9,779 bases of DNA from Schlesneria sp. (GTDB lineage: Bacteria; Planctomycetota; Planctomycetia; Planctomycetales; Planctomycetaceae), in contig JANXOO010001236.1 in NCBI GenBank assembly GCA_025353525.1, positions 1 to 9,779 of the forward strand, read 5' to 3'. The stretch's first letter is position 1. Each line of letters starts with the position of its first letter. The notes beneath the pieces are model-generated. The model was given only the letters and a program-made list of their open reading frames with translations. It was not told the origin of the DNA and did no database searches. The position numbers and the translations under genes were made by a program. Shown here one piece after another: positions 6,688 through 9,779 of the stretch.

Positions 6688-8190
6688 ATGTCGGATGCTG
6701 CTGCCGGTCGATTGCTCGATTGCCGCGACATTGGAGTCCGATTCGGTGGAGTCGTTGCACTCAGCCATGTTGATTTCAGCCTTTCACCGGGCGAAGTACA
6801 TGGTCTCGTCGGGTGCAACGGAGCGGGCAAAAGTACCCTGATGAAGGTTCTGGCTGGTGTCGTCCCTGACTACACCGGTGAAATCCTGCTGGACAATCAA
6901 CGTGTTCGGCTCAGTTCCCCGCGCGAAGCACTCGCGCACGGAATCGCGATGGTCTATCAGGAACTTTCGGGAATCGGACAACTGTCTGTTGCCGAAAACC
7001 TGATGCTGGGCCGGCAACCCGTGACAAAATGGGGGCGAATCGACTGGGGTACGATGGTTCGGCAGGCAACCGAATCGCTGGCCGAACTCGACATTCGAAT
7101 CGATGTTCGTCGCCGCCTGGCCGACTATCCACTGGTAATCCGGCAGATGGTCGAAATCGCGCGCGGCCTGCACAGCGGAGCACGCGTGCTGATCCTTGAT
7201 GAACCGACAAGTGCTCTTAGTCTTCCGGAAGCCAAACGCCTGTTTGAACTGATCGGACGATTACGCAACCGGGGAGTAGCCGTCGTATTCATCAGTCACT
7301 TCCTGGAAGACGTTCTTGAGATTTGCGATCGGGTCACGATCCTCAAAGATGGTCGCAAGCTGGCGACGCAAGCCGCTAAAGAACTCGACCGGGCGACGAT
7401 CATTCGGCAAATGGTCGGTGACAAAGTCGATTCCGTGTCAGAGGAATGTGTGGAAGCGACGCTGCCGCCAGCTTCCGTCAGCCAACCCCGACTGGAAATT
7501 CGGGATTTCGTTCGAACCGGGTTTTTTGAAAAAATTACGCTGGATGTGAAACCGGGCGAATGCCTGGGTCTTTACGGATTTGTCGGAGCCGGTCATCAGG
7601 AACTGGTTCAAGCGATCGGGGGGGCGATTTCCGTTGAATCAGGCAACATTCTGCTCGATGGCAAATTGCTGTCGCCGGGTAACGTGGCCCGGTCCGTTCA
7701 GAAAGGGATCGTGCTGGTCGCTGCAGATCGTGCCCGGACATTAGCTCGACGAGCCCCGATTTCCCACAATATGACGCTGGCACATTTGCGGCGCAGCGTT
7801 GGACCGTGGATCACCCGCAAACACGAAAATGACCTCTGTCGACCAATTCTTGAACAGGTTGGCTGTCGCCCACCCGATCCGGCGCTGCGAGCGGGTTCGC
7901 TTTCGGGCGGCAATCAGCAAAAGATCGTTCTCGCAAAATGGCTGCTTGGCCCGATTCGTGTGCTGTTGCTCGAAGAACCAACTCGCGGGATGGATGTTCG
8001 TGCCAAGACCGAGATTATGGAACTGGTGGCGGAACAGAAGCGGCAAGGGGTTGCCGTGATCCTTGCATCGACCGAGCCCGAGCTGGTTCTGGCGTACGCC
8101 GACCGCATCGCAACCATGGCGCGCGGACGCATCGCGCGTATCTTCAGCGGCGAACGAGTCACCAAACGAGACTTGATCGAGTCTATTTGA
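6688..8190 (+). CDS. Sugar ABC transporter ATP-binding protein, CUT2 (RbsA/MglA-like) double-domain ATPase
   Basis: The 500-aa product has two fused nucleotide-binding domains, the usual size and layout of CUT2 ATPases, which drive uptake of ribose, galactose, xylose or related solutes through a membrane permease fed by a periplasmic binding protein. Domain 1 has Walker A GCNGAGKST (42-50), Q-loop Gln91, Walker B ILDEP with Asp171 and Glu172, and switch His204. Its signature loop is degraded (PLVIRQMVEIA). Domain 2 (from about 269) lacks the Walker A lysine (GFVGAGHQEL, 297-306), keeps a perfect signature LSGGNQQ (405-411) and has LEEP (Glu429, Glu430) where LDEP is normal. One composite ATP site (Walker A/B of domain 1 with the signature of domain 2) is therefore intact, as in the family. 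It starts 18 bp after S1 with only a weak GGGCGG upstream, so it may be co-transcribed. No permease or binding-protein gene adjoins it, and the substrate cannot be told. Confidence 0.9.
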   Translation: MSDAAAGRLLDCRDIGVRFGGVVALSHVDFSLSPGEVHGLVGCNGAGKSTLMKVLAGVVPDYTGEILLDNQRVRLSSPREALAHGIAMVYQELSGIGQLSVAENLMLGRQPVTKWGRIDWGTMVRQATESLAELDIRIDVRRRLADYPLVIRQMVEIARGLHSGARVLILDEPTSALSLPEAKRLFELIGRLRNRGVAVVFISHFLEDVLEICDRVTILKDGRKLATQAAKELDRATIIRQMVGDKVDSVSEECVEATLPPASVSQPRLEIRDFVRTGFFEKITLDVKPGECLGLYGFVGAGHQELVQAIGGAISVESGNILLDGKLLSPGNVARSVQKGIVLVAADRARTLARRAPISHNMTLAHLRRSVGPWITRKHENDLCRPILEQVGCRPPDPALRAGSLSGGNQQKIVLAKWLLGPIRVLLLEEPTRGMDVRAKTEIMELVAEQKRQGVAVILASTEPELVLAYADRIATMARGRIARIFSGERVTKRDLIESI

Positions 8191-9286
8191 TCCTCGGAAT
8201 TTCGATCAGTTCGGGAACCGGATCGAAGGCCCATGTTTGTACGGGCTTTACTTTTTCACCTGGAAAGTTCTGTTTGCCTGGCAAGCTTAACGTGACGCAG
8301 GTCAAAGCGAAGCTGCCGGTTTTGTCGGTACCATGTTTTGCCTGGAAGATCTCGACCATTCGATTGATCTGCGGATCGGTTTTGGAATCGAAGCTGCCGA
8401 CGGTCACGACCGATTGAAACTTGTCGTGGTAGACGTACGCTTCGAATTTGTCGGCACCCAGGACCCGGTTTTCATTGCTGCTGTGACGCAGAGCATAGGT
8501 CAATTGTGTCGCGTCTTCACCGGCCTGAGTCAGATTGTAGTTGCTCGATTGAAAAAGCGACTTTTCAAAACCCGATTCGTTGCCGGTGAACTTGCTCGAA
8601 CCGAGCGGCACCGCCGATTTTCCGGAATACGTCGCGATCTTCAACGTGTATTTGCGTTTAACGTTCACCAATGCAAAGTCGATCCCGGAATTCAGATACT
8701 TCGTTTCGTTGTCGGGCCTGCGGCGAGCGATTTCGTTGGGGTTTCGCTCAGGATTGATCGATAGAAACGCACCACCCAGGGGACCTTTGGCTCCGCCTGC
8801 ACTGCGGACAACCGCACCCGATTTGGGGTCGGACATGAATTTGGGATGAAACCGTTTGACGTAGGCAAGAGTCTTCTGTGCCAGGGGGTCATCTATCTTT
8901 TCGTAGTTACCCGCGAGGACGCAGATCATGTCACGCTGGGCCGCGTACTTTCGCTTATCCTTGTTTCCCAATCGATCGACGGTATCGATCGAAGCGACTT
9001 TCGCTTCCTGAGAATGGATGTAAGCCGGAATTCCTTTTTCGCGAAGTTCGTAGACCAGCTCGTTCGCCGCCTGTTCGGCGCTGAATCCTTCCTTCTTGCG
9101 TTCTTGCTCGTGAACGTCGCGAAACGTGGCGACCATAATCATCCAGGGACCGTGTTCTTCCCTCAGGTGATATTCCTTGTCACGGTTGTTTTCGATTGCC
9201 GGTTTGGCCATCGAGGGAGTGGCCACCCCCGCGACGAAGCAAAGTAGCGCCAGCGGGAAAAACAGGATTCTCATTTGAATTTGCAC
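8183..9286 (-). CDS. Exported protein with two SPOR-like repeats, otherwise unknown
   Basis: The 367-aa product has a signal peptide (hydrophobic MRILFFPLALLCFVAGVA, cleavage likely after SMA, residue 27), so it is probably periplasmic. Two segments share one plan. Residues 47-148 have a strand WMIMVATF, a helix rich in Ala/Leu (AEQAANELVYELREKG), and a strand ICVLAGNY followed by DP and a helix. Residues 213-319 have YTLKIATY, a helix GEDATQLTYALR, a strand EAYVYH, then VVTVGSF followed by DP and a helix. This is the order expected of SPOR-type domains, which bind peptidoglycan lacking stem peptides; the sequence match is weak and is my inference. The GTG at 9286 was chosen because GGAG lies 6 nt before it; ATG at 9298 (upstream, no Shine-Dalgarno) and ATG at 9274 (GGAG 18 nt away) are alternatives, all keeping the signal peptide. 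The TAG lies inside the end of the convergent ABC gene. Confidence 0.8.
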   Translation of the reverse strand: MQIQMRILFFPLALLCFVAGVATPSMAKPAIENNRDKEYHLREEHGPWMIMVATFRDVHEQERKKEGFSAEQAANELVYELREKGIPAYIHSQEAKVASIDTVDRLGNKDKRKYAAQRDMICVLAGNYEKIDDPLAQKTLAYVKRFHPKFMSDPKSGAVVRSAGGAKGPLGGAFLSINPERNPNEIARRRPDNETKYLNSGIDFALVNVKRKYTLKIATYSGKSAVPLGSSKFTGNESGFEKSLFQSSNYNLTQAGEDATQLTYALRHSSNENRVLGADKFEAYVYHDKFQSVVTVGSFDSKTDPQINRMVEIFQAKHGTDKTGSFALTCVTLSLPGKQNFPGEKVKPVQTWAFDPVPELIEIPRIK

Positions 9287-9672
9287 GACAGACTCCATTC
9301 GGGAAACCGTGAGGGCGGGAACGTATCAGCAACGTTTTCTTATGTCCAGAGACACTTTTTCCCACCGTTGGCACGACCTGTGCATGATGCTGTTTGCGAC
9401 CGATTCCGGTTGTAAAACTTGCCAGATCACAACCTGCGAAACTGCTCACAAGGCAAAACAAGGCATTCATCAAATGCACGTTTTCCGAAAGCGAACGGCC
9501 ATTTGATCTGGCGGGAAAATTGACGAATCACCCCGATTCAGTTCAGTTTTGATTCGATGAGATGCAGGACACGTATTGAAGCCATGGATGGTGGAGATCG
9601 GTCCTGTTGTAAAATTGTCCGTCGACAGACGGGGAATTGGAAAAATTACAAACAGGCACGGAGGCCAGCTTC
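9287..9672. other. Divergent intergenic region between the SPOR-like gene and the truncated right-hand gene
   Basis: About 386 bp without a credible gene. Frames inside it are short and rich in Arg, Cys and Thr, unlike the neighbouring proteins. It should hold the promoters of both flanking genes, but no convincing -35/-10 pair could be assigned: TTGACG at 9520-9525 has no matching -10 at 16-18 bp, and TAAAAT at 9610-9615 has no matching -35. It contains a repeated GTTGTAAAA word (9409-9417 and 9606-9614), a 5-bp hairpin GCATT/AATGC (9463-9477) and the stronger inverted repeat listed separately. Confidence 0.6.
9613..9638. promoter_or_regulatory. 11-bp imperfect inverted repeat in the leader of the right-hand gene
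   Basis: The arms AATTGTCCGTC (9613-9623) and GACGGGGAATT (9628-9638) pair around a GACA loop with one G-G mismatch and one G-U pair; the inner CCGTC/GACGG is perfect. It ends 22 bp before the GGAGG of the next gene. It could be a repressor site or an RNA hairpin in the leader. It lacks a T-run, so it is not a terminator for a plus-strand transcript. Confidence 0.3.
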
Positions 9673-9779
9673 ATGCAGCGTCGAAATTTCCTCAGCAGCG
9701 GTGTCATTGTTTTTCTCGGGACCGGGTTCGCCGCAGCGGCAATCGTCGCGGTCGCTTGCAGTTGGGTGACTCTGACGAG
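9673..9779 (+). CDS. 5' end of an exported or membrane protein with a Tat-like N-terminus (truncated by the window)
   Basis: Thirty-five codons are visible, with no stop before the edge. A perfect GGAGG (9660-9664) lies 8 nt before the ATG, the best ribosome binding site in the window. The protein begins MQRRNFLSSGVIVFLGTG: the RRNFL fits the twin-arginine core (RRxFL), followed by an uncharged hydrophobic stretch from residue 10 to about 28 and Cys29 (AVAC). This could be a Tat signal peptide, a lipoprotein signal with a poor lipobox (Ala at -3), or an uncleaved membrane anchor. The mature part is outside the window, so no function can be given. The longer overlapping plus-strand frame from 9557 is rejected as non-coding. 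Confidence 0.65.
   Translation, partial: MQRRNFLSSGVIVFLGTGFAAAAIVAVACSWVTLT

Noticed and set aside
6169..6768. 199-codon minus-strand frame spanning the S1-ABC junction.
   Set aside because: Antisense to two solid genes; the Phe/Ala-rich repeats simply mirror the Lys-rich S1 tail.
9463..9477. GCATT/AATGC hairpin as a terminator.
   Set aside because: The stem is only 5 bp and AT-rich, and the TTTT at 9481 is too short and too distant for a convincing factor-independent terminator.
9520..9548. TTGACG as a -35 element for the gene at 9673.
   Set aside because: At 16-18 bp spacing the hexamers are TTCAGT, TCAGTT and CAGTTT, which are poor -10 elements.
9557..9769. 70-codon plus-strand frame at the right edge.
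   Set aside because: The overlapping frame from 9673 has a perfect GGAGG and a signal-like N-terminus, while this one has neither and is rich in Arg, Ser and Cys.

Overview
The window looks like chromosomal DNA of a planctomycete (Planctomycetota). The evidence is moderate GC, a membrane-bound prokaryotic RING-finger protein, a very large membrane-anchored TPR protein, a four-domain ribosomal S1 protein with the phylum-typical Gly-rich tail, and a trace of a transposase type I associate with that phylum. All family calls come from reading motifs by eye; no database search was possible.

Layout. The left edge (1-233, minus strand) carries the N-terminal part of what looks like an IS4-family transposase, probably a damaged remnant. 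A likely plus-strand operon follows: a 234-aa RING-finger/zinc-ribbon protein with two C-terminal membrane helices (376-1080), then, 56 bp later, a 1185-aa single-pass membrane protein with TPR-like repeats and an unusual C-terminal region (1137-4694). A second plus-strand cluster begins after about 125 bp. It holds a previously hidden 43-aa reading frame (4820-4951) whose stop overlaps the next start as ATGA, ribosomal protein S1 (4948-6669), and after 18 bp a double-domain CUT2-type sugar ABC ATPase (6688-8190) with no permease or binding protein beside it.

On the right, a convergent minus-strand gene (8183-9286) overlaps the ABC gene by 8 bp. It encodes a secreted protein that I read as two diverged SPOR-like repeats. 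A 386-bp divergent intergenic region follows, with a short repeated motif and an 11-bp imperfect inverted repeat. The window ends in the first 35 codons of another plus-strand gene with a Tat-like N-terminus (9673 to the edge).

How the genes may work together: the RING and TPR proteins are probably co-transcribed and both are membrane-anchored, so a joint membrane role is a fair guess, but no substrate, enzyme partner or ubiquitin-like gene is visible. S1 and the ABC ATPase are co-directional and close, which suggests co-transcription rather than shared function. The strongest candidates for something undescribed are the ATGA-coupled small frame before S1, the tandem SPOR-like exported protein, and the RING-TPR pair. 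No CRISPR array, tRNA, rRNA or convincing factor-independent terminator was seen.
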